A stretch of DNA of 6,161 nucleotides. Source: Bacilli bacterium. Lineage in GTDB: Bacteria; Bacillota_I; Bacilli_A; RFN20; CAG-288. The stretch lies in assembly GCA_028707375.1 (NCBI GenBank), contig JAQWCB010000056.1, forward strand, positions 1-6,161. The letters run 5' to 3'. Positions 1 to 6,161 of this stretch are shown here, in pieces. Under the pieces are notes generated by a model. It was given only the letters and a program-made list of their open reading frames with translations. It searched no databases and was not told the origin of the DNA. Within the stretch, counting starts at the first letter, position 1, and each line of letters opens with the position of its first letter. Position numbers and translations under genes: made by a program.

Positions 1-2
1 CG

Positions 3-3000
3 AAACAAGCTGCAATTGACAACGGAATCGAATATTTATCAACAGTCCAATCGGTTTACGATTCAATCGACTGGTCAAGCGAATTATCCAATCTAGTTGA
101 GTTTGTTTACGATTTGGCTCGCGTACTAAATTTAAAAACCATCAGTTCGGAAACGATGTCAACATTAACTGATGATATTACTGAAGCTTTAAATGATTCT
201 GGCAAACTTTCAAATATCAAGTCGCTTGTTTGCGGTGGAAGTGTTGTATTTGAGGCTACCGATGACTTATCTGCTGAGACTATCGATAGTTACAGCGGTT
301 TGCTCAATTTTCAAATCACCTCCAAAAAGGTTATTGATATTGGTTCTTTTGCTCAGAGTATGCTATCAAGTTTAGATGGTATATATGATTATATTGATGA
401 AAAAACGCTCGACAGTGTTTGCGAGCAGATTGGTAAGAGTGAAACATTAGCGACGGAAGTTGGATATTTGATTGATATTATTCCTGATGCCCAATCATTG
501 ACACAGAACGATCTTGATATAACCGATGAAGCTGATCGCAATCTGATAAAGTCGTTGCTTAACAAAATAGATAAGTCGACGATAATTTCTCAAATCCTTC
601 CGGGTATGCTTAAATCAGTGCTGAGCGATGATCAATTTAGCGATATGCTATTTGGTCTAAGCGCCTCTGATTTCAATTTTGATTGCACTGATGAGGAAGG
701 TAATTCGAGTTTGGTTCCAGAGATGGAAAAAATACTTGATATTGTTGGAATCGCTATCGACATATCTGATTCTATATCTAACTCTTCAGATACATCATCG
801 ATGATTAATAGCATCAATGTTGACGATATGGAAACTGTTTTGCAAACGATAGTGTCATCGGATATCATCAATCCTAAGCGCAGTGTTGACGGCTCAAGTA
901 ACTTGGTGGACAATACTAATTTCAATACGATGATTACTTCGATTTTTGGAAATGAATCGCTTGCTTCAACCGGTTTGAGCCTTCCTAGCGATTTATCGTC
1001 GATTCAGTGGCTAGACACGGAAACCCGCGATGGTGAAATAACTAATCTTTGCAATGTTTTCCGCATGATTCAAAAGCATACTGACTTCTTCACTAGCGAC
1101 TCACTTGATATTTCTGATTTAAATGGCGACATGATTGCTGAAATATTTGGTGCTGTCGGAAAATCGCAACTGCTTTCGGGAAGTCTATCATCAATATTAA
1201 ATGACAGTTTAGCCAGTTCTCTTTCTGAATTGGGCGTTTCTATAAATTTCAATTACGTAACCGACTGGGAAGCCGAGGCTTCGGCTTTGGGAGCGGTTGT
1301 TGATCGCTTGAACGAAATTGGAGCTGGAACAAATATTGATACGATTGATTGGGTTCAACTCAATCCTAATCAAATCAATGCTATTTTGACTGCCCTAAGT
1401 CAAACCGAAATGTTGGGAGTTCAAAAAGATAACAACGGATATTATGTCGATAAATTTGGCGAATTGGCTTATACCTTAATCAATAAGGCTGGACTTACTG
1501 ATATGGTTGGGAATTCACTTTCTCCTGATAGTTTTTCAACAGTGGAGAACAAATATACGGGCCAACTCAAGTCGAGTTTTGCTTGGACAGAAAATATATC
1601 ATCAACGACATATAATATTATGGTCGATGGTAATGCTGTTAGCGTGACCGCCAATCTGGATACCTTGGGAGAGATTTCGGCCATTTGCGACATCTTTGAA
1701 CAAGTAAATATCGTGGGTACCGATGCTATCACTAACGCGACCGCTAGCGGAGCTGATTTAGCAACATTGCTTAAGACAATCAATCAGTCAAGCCTTTTTG
1801 CGCCTAGCATTCCCTATATGTTAGATTATGCTATTAGCAACATTGGCGATGTTACTATTAGCGAGGGCAATGTAATCAATTTTGATATCATAAATACTAA
1901 TTATCTATTGACTGCGACGAAGGAAGAAACCGATGTAGAAATAGACAAGATATGTAATCTTTACGATACCTTTACAGATGAAAGTAAATTGGCAACTCTA
2001 ACTGGCGATCCGACTCAGTTAGATGAAAATGGCATAATGGCTTTAGAAGATTTATTAAATGCGATGGCTGATTCGAAAATTTTAACTACGGTCAAAAGTG
2101 GAGAAGACTATTCTTTCTTTACCGAATTGTTTGGATCTGTTTTGCATTCATCGACCCTTGATCAAATGATTACAGGAGCTGATGCTAGTACAGCCAAAGC
2201 AAAAATACTCCCCATGCTTTCGAATATCGACAATTGGACTTTTGATCCTTCATTGACTAGTGTTGAGCGTTCGGCGACCGACAGTTCCGCCATTTTGAAT
2301 TTTACCGATGCGCTCAAAGTTATTACTCTCAATAATATTGCATTGAGCGATTTAACTAATCCTTCAGCTATCGGGGCTGATAGCATTAGTGCTTTCTTAA
2401 AAGCTGTTAATGAATCGCGGATTCTTCATCCGGCAATTTGCACCTTTTTCAACGATATTTTTGATGCGATGAATTTGAGCGATTATTTAACTATTGATGG
2501 CATTAATTACCGTACGATAAACACTTATGTTCATCGCGATTACTCTAGTGAATCATTGACTTATTGGGACAATGAAATAGATTCGGTGACAATGCTTTTC
2601 CAAAATTTGAAGTCCAGTTTTGCTGGGAACTTATCATTTGACAGCATTGAGTTAGGTAATGGCATCAGCATCTATGATTTTGTTGGTCCAATCGATCAGA
2701 TGCATTTACTTGATGATTGCAAGGAATATATCCTTTTCAAGATTTTAGATAGCAATGCGGGCGGTGTAAAAATAACTGACTATATTCGAAACTTTGATGC
2801 AGAATGTGCTGCTTATGGTAATACTAATGGCGTTGCGTATGCCATTCGTAAACTTTTGATGCCTGAAGGCCACACCCAAGCTTTTTTGGAGGAGCAGTGC
2901 AGCATTATTGATCGGATGATCAATAGCTTGACGGATATCGCACAAGTTGACTTTTCCGATGGTTCAAGTTTCGCAAGTACGGTTTTTGATTTGATGATGA

Positions 3001-3662
3001 ATACCTTTGATTTAACCTATGACAATTTGACGATGAAGACCACATATGTTCGCGGTCTTTTAGCTCAGGAACTGGTGTCGGGAATGCTAGCTAAGAATTT
3101 GGGGATTGCTGATCCATCCGATGTGGATTTTTTCAAAACATTCTTCTTTGGGGATACAGCATACGACAATGATTATTACTACTTCAATATAATTGAAGCA
3201 CGCGGGCTGGAAGGCGTGGCTTCGCTTTCCACGGTGGGAAGTTATGGCGATGCTGGTTTCAATGATAATATTGAAAAAGCTTTTACTTTGATGGGAAGGT
3301 CGCTCACAAGCACTTCTATCTATACTGTGGAACCTAAGGCCGATACTTACAACGCGCTTTTAAATCAAACAGAACAAAAACTTTCCCTCATTAAATACAC
3401 GAATGAGGATGAAAGTTCGCGTTTGTACAATTCACGCTTAGCCCTTACTCTTTTCAATTCCTATGCCGATGACGCAATCGTCTTTAATGGCAAAACAATC
3501 GCCGAGAGTATCTCAGCGTGGAACAGTTTCATCGACACTCCCGCTGGCACTATGGCTGGATATGATGATGGAGATAAGATTGATTTCAACAATCAATCAT
3601 TTGAAGAAAGTGGAGCGAAATTTATTGCGGCTTTGAATGCCATGAATGCCTTAGGAATGTAA
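3..3662 (+). CDS. Giant repeat-containing protein of unknown function, 5'-truncated by the window edge
   Basis: The reading frame is open from the first bases to the TAA at 3660-3662, so the start lies upstream of the window. A TTG at 114 is in frame, but coding-like sequence with the same style (an IDW motif, W at 72-74) continues before it, so TTG114 is not the start. The visible part is 1219 residues. It is rich in Ser, Asp, Asn, Thr, Ile and Leu, acidic, and looks mainly helical with short linkers. Roughly residues 24-925 of the visible part consist of degenerate repeats (separate entry). The last 290 or so residues are non-repetitive, with Tyr/Phe-rich patches (for example DNDYYYFNI, around 3168-3194). 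I see no transmembrane segment, LPXTG-type sorting signal or catalytic motif, and the protein simply ends in ALGM. A signal peptide, if any, would be outside the window. A secreted or surface-associated scaffold is a guess from size and composition; the family is not recognised. The stop overlaps the next gene's ATG. Confidence 0.9.
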   Translation, partial: KQAAIDNGIEYLSTVQSVYDSIDWSSELSNLVEFVYDLARVLNLKTISSETMSTLTDDITEALNDSGKLSNIKSLVCGGSVVFEATDDLSAETIDSYSGLLNFQITSKKVIDIGSFAQSMLSSLDGIYDYIDEKTLDSVCEQIGKSETLATEVGYLIDIIPDAQSLTQNDLDITDEADRNLIKSLLNKIDKSTIISQILPGMLKSVLSDDQFSDMLFGLSASDFNFDCTDEEGNSSLVPEMEKILDIVGIAIDISDSISNSSDTSSMINSINVDDMETVLQTIVSSDIINPKRSVDGSSNLVDNTNFNTMITSIFGNESLASTGLSLPSDLSSIQWLDTETRDGEITNLCNVFRMIQKHTDFFTSDSLDISDLNGDMIAEIFGAVGKSQLLSGSLSSILNDSLASSLSELGVSINFNYVTDWEAEASALGAVVDRLNEIGAGTNIDTIDWVQLNPNQINAILTALSQTEMLGVQKDNNGYYVDKFGELAYTLINKAGLTDMVGNSLSPDSFSTVENKYTGQLKSSFAWTENISSTTYNIMVDGNAVSVTANLDTLGEISAICDIFEQVNIVGTDAITNATASGADLATLLKTINQSSLFAPSIPYMLDYAISNIGDVTISEGNVINFDIINTNYLLTATKEETDVEIDKICNLYDTFTDESKLATLTGDPTQLDENGIMALEDLLNAMADSKILTTVKSGEDYSFFTELFGSVLHSSTLDQMITGADASTAKAKILPMLSNIDNWTFDPSLTSVERSATDSSAILNFTDALKVITLNNIALSDLTNPSAIGADSISAFLKAVNESRILHPAICTFFNDIFDAMNLSDYLTIDGINYRTINTYVHRDYSSESLTYWDNEIDSVTMLFQNLKSSFAGNLSFDSIELGNGISIYDFVGPIDQMHLLDDCKEYILFKILDSNAGGVKITDYIRNFDAECAAYGNTNGVAYAIRKLLMPEGHTQAFLEEQCSIIDRMINSLTDIAQVDFSDGSSFASTVFDLMMNTFDLTYDNLTMKTTYVRGLLAQELVSGMLAKNLGIADPSDVDFFKTFFFGDTAYDNDYYYFNIIEARGLEGVASLSTVGSYGDAGFNDNIEKAFTLMGRSLTSTSIYTVEPKADTYNALLNQTEQKLSLIKYTNEDESSRLYNSRLALTLFNSYADDAIVFNGKTIAESISAWNSFIDTPAGTMAGYDDGDKIDFNNQSFEESGAKFIAALNAMNALGM
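72..2783 (+). repeat. About eight degenerate protein-level repeats within the giant gene
   Basis: Reading the translation, a pattern recurs: an acidic or Trp-containing lead-in, then E-(I/L/A)-x2-(I/L)-(C)-x2-(F/Y/V), a variable stretch of 15-30 residues, then a helix like (I/L)-x2-LL-x-(A/T)-(I/V/M)-x2-S-x-(I/L)-L, and a closing helix with (I/M)L near its end. Lead-ins occur near 72 (WSSELSNL), 714 (PEMEKILDIV), 1008 (Trp, then GEITNLCNVF), 1266 (WEAEASAL), 1671 (EISAICDIF), 1938 (EIDKICNLY), 2280 (DSSAILNF) and 2565 (WDNEIDSVTMLF). Matching second halves include ADLATLLKTINQSSLF, MALEDLLNAMADSKIL, DSISAFLKAVNESRIL and INAILTALSQTEML. Unit length is about 85-135 residues. The DNA itself is not visibly repeated, so the copies are old. 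Boundaries are approximate and were judged by eye. Confidence 0.65.
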
Positions 3663-3664
3663 TG
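3653..3664 (+). promoter_or_regulatory. TAATG stop/start overlap with Shine-Dalgarno inside the upstream gene
   Basis: The TAA of the giant gene (3660-3662) shares its last A with the ATG of the yigZ-like gene (3662-3664). An AGGA at 3653-3656, inside the last codons of the upstream gene, sits five bases before the ATG and can act as the ribosome binding site. This arrangement usually means co-transcription and translational coupling (termination-reinitiation), so the yigZ-like gene is probably expressed from the giant gene's transcript. Confidence 0.75.
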
Positions 3665-4255
3665 GATATTTTAAAAAAGAATATTAAAGCTTGTTGTGAA
3701 ATAAAGAAAAATCGCTTTGTTACTTATATTTATCAACTTGAAAATGAAAAACAATTCGACGAGTATTTAACTGAAATAAAAAAGGAAAATCCCGGAGCGA
3801 AACACATTGTATATGCCTACATTTCGCGAGATTTTAAAATGGGCGCAAGCGAAGACAAGGAACCGATAGATTCAGCACACCGCGTGCTCGATATTTTAAA
3901 AGCGCAGAAGGTTGCTGGAATCGCTTGCTTTGTCGTTCGCTATTTCGGTGGGACACTGCTTGGTGCTTCCAATTTGAGTCGCATTTATGTGAACTGTATT
4001 TTTGATCACCTTCCACGTGAGGCCTTTGGAAAAAATATACAGATGGTTGTCTTTAAAGCTGAAGTTCTAAATCGCTTATTTAAAACATTTGAGTCGATGT
4101 TAATTGAGGATGGAGGCGAAGTTATATCCCAAAAATTTTGTGGCCCTAGAATAGAATTAGAATTTGATTTACCATTAACTAAAACGATTGATATCGATCG
4201 ATATCCGTTATCGAAAGTAATAAAAACAGATAAAATAATTACGAAAATTATGTGA
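3662..4255 (+). CDS. yigZ: YigZ/IMPACT (UPF0029) family protein, divergent
   Basis: The product has 197 residues, close to the usual 200-220 of bacterial YigZ/YvyE proteins. The N-terminal IMPACT-like domain covers about residues 12-115. It opens with EIKKNRFVTYIY, corresponding to the family's (I/V)-x-K-S-R-F-I start, followed by HIVYAYISRD (48-57), ASEDKEP (62-68) and the hallmark VVRYFGG (91-97) with LGASNLSRIY (100-109). Residues 125-185 fit the position of the small C-terminal ferredoxin-like (DUF1949-type) domain, but similarity there is weak. The family is cytoplasmic; its eukaryotic relative IMPACT acts in translation regulation through GCN1, and the bacterial role is not firmly known. 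The usual GEPxGTAGxP stretch is here KEPIDSAHRV, and LGxGGLxRAY is LGASNLSRIY, so this is an outlying member. The start follows from the overlap with the upstream stop and an AGGA. It ends with TGA; no other stop separates it from the hydrogenase frame. Confidence 0.85.
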   Translation: MDILKKNIKACCEIKKNRFVTYIYQLENEKQFDEYLTEIKKENPGAKHIVYAYISRDFKMGASEDKEPIDSAHRVLDILKAQKVAGIACFVVRYFGGTLLGASNLSRIYVNCIFDHLPREAFGKNIQMVVFKAEVLNRLFKTFESMLIEDGGEVISQKFCGPRIELEFDLPLTKTIDIDRYPLSKVIKTDKIITKIM

Positions 4256-4271
4256 TTTAATTCATTGATTT

Positions 4272-4295
4272 TGTTATACTACCTTGAAAGTGGGG
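4272..4295 (+). promoter_or_regulatory. Extended -10 promoter and ribosome binding site for the hydrogenase gene
   Basis: TGTTATACT (4272-4280) is an extended -10 element (TG-N-TATACT). No good -35 hexamer lies 16-18 bases upstream (GTGATT at 4252-4257), which extended -10 promoters tolerate. Transcription would start near 4287, giving a leader of about 17 bases. A G-rich AAGTGGGG (4288-4295) lies eight bases before ATG 4304 and can pair with the 16S tail using a G-U wobble. The element lies just after the yigZ-like stop with no terminator between, so readthrough from upstream is also possible. Confidence 0.6.
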
Positions 4296-4303
4296 AACCT
4301 GCA

Positions 4304-5779
4304 ATGACCGGAAGTTTTGATCGTTATAACGATTTTAAGAAAAAAGTACTAGCTACCGTGGCTAAAAAGGCTTACGAAGGTAAAATAAATGAAAATACAC
4401 CTAATGAAATAGCGCGTGAACTTCATCCTTATCAGCGTCCAAAATATCGCTGCTGTGTATATAAGGAGCGAGAAATTACGCGCGAACGATCTTATTTAGC
4501 GATGGGCCGTTGCCCTGATGGGTCCAAACCTATCCCTGGTAAATTTATCTATGTTTTGGAGGCGGCTTGTGATGATTGTAATATTCACAAGGTTAGAATT
4601 ACTGATAATTGTCGCAAGTGCTTGATGAAAGCGTGCGTGCAAGCCTGTAAATTTGGAGCGGTTTACGAAGGTGAAAGCAAGATGCATATCGATTATGATA
4701 AATGTCGAGCCTGTACTATGTGTGCTCAGGCCTGTCCATATTCATCTATCTTGGTTTCCGATCGCCCGTGTCATCGCTCGTGCCCAACAGGGGCTTTGAA
4801 ATACTACGACAATGAAATAGCCTATATTAATTATGAAGACTGCATAAACTGCGGACAGTGCACCGCTAGTTGCCCTTTTGGTGCTATTTCCGATTTGTCC
4901 TTTATCGTTCCAATCATCAACAGCATTAACGCCGGCAAGAAGGTAATCGCTCTTGTGGCTCCTGCCATCATTGGACAATTTTCTAAAGCGAGTTTAAAAC
5001 AAGTGTATTCCGCTTTGATAAAAGTTGGATTCAGCAATGTGATGGAAGTTGCTCAGGCCGCTGATATTACAACTAAATACGAGGCCGAAGAGGCTAAACT
5101 TGCTCAAAAGGAGGGACGTCAAATTGCAACTTCGTGCTGTCCCGCTTTCGTTGAGCTAACAAAGAAAAAATATCCTGAAGTCTATAAGAACAATACTTCT
5201 GATGTTATGTCGCCGATGGGAATTGCTGCGATGATTGCTCGTCAAAAATATCCTGGTGCAGTGACGGTTTTCATCGGTCCGTGCGTTGCTAAGAAAGCGG
5301 AACGACTCTTGAAGAAAAATGTTGATAATCTCGATTATGTTTTAACTTTTACGGAGTTAGCAGCGATGATGAAGGCTAAAAATATCCTTCCTATCGACTG
5401 CTCGGAAGATGTCGAAGTTGAGCAGGCTTCAATGTCGGGACGAAATTTCTGCAATTCGGGAGGTGTTGCTAAGTCCCTAAATGATTATTTGGGTGAAATT
5501 GGCTCAGATGTTCAACTCACTTTGCATGCGGCTGATGGTGCCCAAGAATGCTTGAAATGCCTCAAGGATTTATCGCGCGGTAAATTAAAAGAAGACGTCT
5601 TGGAAGGAATGATGTGCAAAGGCGGATGCATCGCTGGAGTATCATCGCAGGTTCCCAATATTTTTGTTGCGACGGCTCACGCGAAAAAGGAAAATGCTAC
5701 CACGGCTAGTATTAAGATTACTGACGCGGTTAATGAATATCAAAAAATAAATCCTATTTATCGGAAAGATGAAAATTAG
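4304..5779 (+). CDS. [FeFe] hydrogenase, group B (B1/B3-like), monomeric catalytic subunit
   Basis: A 491-residue cytoplasmic enzyme for the reversible reaction 2H+ + 2e- = H2. Cysteine-rich motifs come first: C103-x2-C-x4-C-x3-C, C134-x2-C-x2-C-x3-CP, C156-x3-CP and C180-x2-C-x2-C-x3-CP, with extra C89/C92. That is enough for three or four [4Fe-4S] clusters relaying electrons. The H-cluster domain (about 210-450) has L1 TSCCPAF (276-282; C278 the likely proton relay, C279 a ligand), L2 GPCVAKKAE (325-333; C327) and L3 MMCKGGCIAG (436-445; C438, C442). Phe after TSCCPA instead of Trp, CKGGC in place of the CPGGC common in group A, and the N-terminal block ending RERSYLAMG point to group B. 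I chose ATG 4304 because a TTG at 4265 lies upstream of the -10 element and has no ribosome binding site; it would add 13 residues. The product has no Trp. The HydEFG maturases it needs are not in the window. Its direction in vivo and electron partner (probably ferredoxin) are inferred. Confidence 0.93.
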   Translation: MTGSFDRYNDFKKKVLATVAKKAYEGKINENTPNEIARELHPYQRPKYRCCVYKEREITRERSYLAMGRCPDGSKPIPGKFIYVLEAACDDCNIHKVRITDNCRKCLMKACVQACKFGAVYEGESKMHIDYDKCRACTMCAQACPYSSILVSDRPCHRSCPTGALKYYDNEIAYINYEDCINCGQCTASCPFGAISDLSFIVPIINSINAGKKVIALVAPAIIGQFSKASLKQVYSALIKVGFSNVMEVAQAADITTKYEAEEAKLAQKEGRQIATSCCPAFVELTKKKYPEVYKNNTSDVMSPMGIAAMIARQKYPGAVTVFIGPCVAKKAERLLKKNVDNLDYVLTFTELAAMMKAKNILPIDCSEDVEVEQASMSGRNFCNSGGVAKSLNDYLGEIGSDVQLTLHAADGAQECLKCLKDLSRGKLKEDVLEGMMCKGGCIAGVSSQVPNIFVATAHAKKENATTASIKITDAVNEYQKINPIYRKDEN

Positions 5780-5780
5780 A

Positions 5781-5808
5781 ACGAAATATTGAAAAATATT
5801 TTATTCGT
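5781..5808 (+). other. Weak hairpin just after the hydrogenase stop
   Basis: ACGA (5781-5784) can pair with TCGT (5805-5808), and AATATT (5785-5790) with AATATT (5795-5800). This gives a bulged, AU-rich stem capped by a GAAA tetraloop (5791-5794), starting two bases after the TAG. It precedes the real terminator and may help protect the 3' end, or may be chance in AT-rich DNA. Confidence 0.3.
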
Positions 5809-5838
5809 AAAAAAGTCAGTTGTATACTGACTTTTTTT
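5809..5838 (+). terminator. Rho-independent terminator of the hydrogenase transcript
   Basis: AGTCAGT (5814-5820) pairs perfectly with ACTGACT (5826-5832) around a five-base loop TGTAT. The stem extends with A/T pairs (AAAA 5810-5813 with TTTT 5833-5836), and the 3' arm runs into seven T residues (5832-5838). The A-run on the other side means it could also stop transcription from the opposite strand. It separates the hydrogenase unit from the NuoE-like unit. Confidence 0.9.
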
Positions 5839-5883
5839 AATTTACCTACCCTTCATCTCTCAGGTTAATAAAAAGTGCATTTT

Positions 5884-5896
5884 ACTTGACACAAGT
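5884..5896. repeat. 13-base palindrome over the -35 region of the nuoE-like promoter
   Basis: ACTTG (5884-5888), spacer ACA, then CAAGT (5892-5896) form a perfect inverted repeat with five-base arms. It contains a consensus-like TTGACA and sits where a repressor or activator could bind. It does not match the Rex box (TTGTGAA-N4-TTCACAA) or an FNR box, so no regulator is named. It may be chance. Confidence 0.4.
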
Positions 5897-5910
5897 TTTT
5901 TTGATATAAT
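5886..5910 (+). promoter_or_regulatory. Extended -10 promoter for the nuoE-like gene
   Basis: TGATATAAT (5902-5910) is a perfect extended -10 (TG-N-TATAAT). A perfect TTGACA (5886-5891) lies upstream, but the spacer is only 13 bases instead of about 17, and much of it is a T-run. The extended -10 probably does most of the work, with TTACTT (5882-5887) at the normal -35 distance. Transcription would start near 5917, giving a leader of about 36 bases. Confidence 0.75.
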
Positions 5911-5936
5911 TTGTAAGTGTTATCATATGAATAAAT

Positions 5937-5942
5937 GGAGGA
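5937..5942 (+). promoter_or_regulatory. Strong ribosome binding site for the nuoE-like gene
   Basis: GGAGGA lies ten bases before ATG 5953 and seven bases before an in-frame TTG at 5950. TTG and ATG are adjacent codons, so the ambiguity is a single residue; ATG is preferred as the more usual start. Confidence 0.8.
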
Positions 5943-5952
5943 ATTATTCTTG

Positions 5953-6161
5953 ATGAAAAGTGAGTTAACTGCAAGTGAAAAGGCCAAGTATAATGAGCTT
6001 GGAGACTTTATTAAATCTATCAATGGCGACGAACATGATTTGATTGCTGTTTTACATAAGGCGCAAGATATTTTTGGCTATCTTCCAGAAGAAGTTCAAC
6101 GCTTTATTGCCGATGGGCTAAATATTCCGGTGGTTAGAGTCTATGGCGTTGTAACCTTTTA
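5953..6161 (+). CDS. nuoE: NuoE/HydC-like [2Fe-2S] thioredoxin-fold subunit, 3'-truncated by the window edge
   Basis: The 69 visible residues match the N-terminal part of the 24-kDa NADH dehydrogenase subunit family (NuoE, HydC/HydA-gamma, HndA). An N-terminal helical segment leads into LIAVLHKAQDIFGYLPEEV (30-48), then IPVVRVYGVVTF (58-69), the conserved stretch that in this family continues as Y and leads to the first cluster cysteines. All four [2Fe-2S] ligand cysteines would lie past the right edge, so they cannot be checked. In this family the subunit passes electrons between a NuoF-like flavoprotein that binds NAD(H) and a partner, often a hydrogenase or formate dehydrogenase. It has its own promoter and follows a terminator, so it is the first gene of a new unit; nuoF/hydB-like and catalytic-subunit genes would be expected next. 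Complex I itself is less likely than a soluble bifurcating hydrogenase, given the hydrogenase beside it, but that is inference. Confidence 0.88.
   Translation, partial: MKSELTASEKAKYNELGDFIKSINGDEHDLIAVLHKAQDIFGYLPEEVQRFIADGLNIPVVRVYGVVTF

Noticed and set aside
114..116. TTG as the start codon of the giant gene
   Set aside because: The frame is open to the window edge, and the residues before it continue the same repeat style, so the gene starts upstream.
4265..4303. TTG 4265 start adding 13 residues to the hydrogenase
   Set aside because: It lies upstream of the extended -10 and the likely transcription start, has no ribosome binding site, and the extra residues (MILLYYLESGEPA) look like translated promoter.
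632..5037. Minus-strand and alternate-frame ORFs of 60-104 codons inside the large genes
   Set aside because: They lie wholly within well-supported genes, have no recognisable motifs or ribosome binding sites, and are expected by chance.
3662..5779. A single YigZ-hydrogenase fusion protein under a TGA=Trp code
   Set aside because: All visible Trp codons are TGG, a promoter and ribosome binding site lie between the two, and both halves match complete separate families.
5780..5952. A riboswitch, small RNA or small ORF in the hydrogenase-nuoE gap
   Set aside because: The terminator and promoter account for most of the 173 bases; the leader after the promoter is about 36 bases and has no notable structure.
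1..6161. CRISPR array, tRNA, rRNA, insertion sequence or phage genes
   Set aside because: No direct DNA repeats with spacers, cloverleaf-like segments, transposase motifs or terminal inverted repeats were seen.

Overview
The window reads as a chromosomal segment of an anaerobic, low-GC Gram-positive-type bacterium (Bacillota, or a related fermentative lineage of the Erysipelotrichia/RF39/Izemoplasma kind). The reasons are AT-rich coding sequence, sigma-A-like extended -10 promoters, GGAGG-type ribosome binding sites, and a group B [FeFe] hydrogenase next to a NuoE/HydC-type gene. The genetic code appears standard: all eight Trp codons of the first gene are TGG, and TGA ends the second gene. 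The lineage is inference; no rRNA or marker gene is present.

All genes are on the + strand. Positions 1-3662 hold the 3' end of a very large gene whose start lies outside the window. Its product is Ser/Asp/Asn/Ile/Leu-rich and built from about eight degenerate, mostly helical repeats of roughly 85-135 residues, followed by a unique C-terminal region of about 290 residues. I do not recognise the family, and it is the least explained element here. Its TAA stop overlaps the ATG of the next gene by one base (TAATG). That gene (3662-4255) is a divergent YigZ/IMPACT-family protein.

An extended -10 promoter at the end of the yigZ-like gene probably starts a transcript carrying a 491-residue, cysteine-rich group B [FeFe] hydrogenase (4304-5779). 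It has an N-terminal array of iron-sulfur cluster motifs and the three H-cluster signatures. A strong intrinsic terminator (5809-5838) closes this unit. A second extended -10 promoter, with a small palindrome at its -35 region, then drives a gene for a NuoE/HydC-like [2Fe-2S] subunit that runs off the right edge.

The right half is therefore a hydrogen/redox metabolism locus. The hydrogenase would exchange electrons between ferredoxin-type carriers and protons or H2. The NuoE-like gene probably opens an operon for an NAD(P)-linked complex, such as a bifurcating hydrogenase (HydABC-type) or a NuoEF-containing dehydrogenase; its partners lie outside the window. The left half (giant repeat protein plus YigZ-like protein) has no evident functional link to it.
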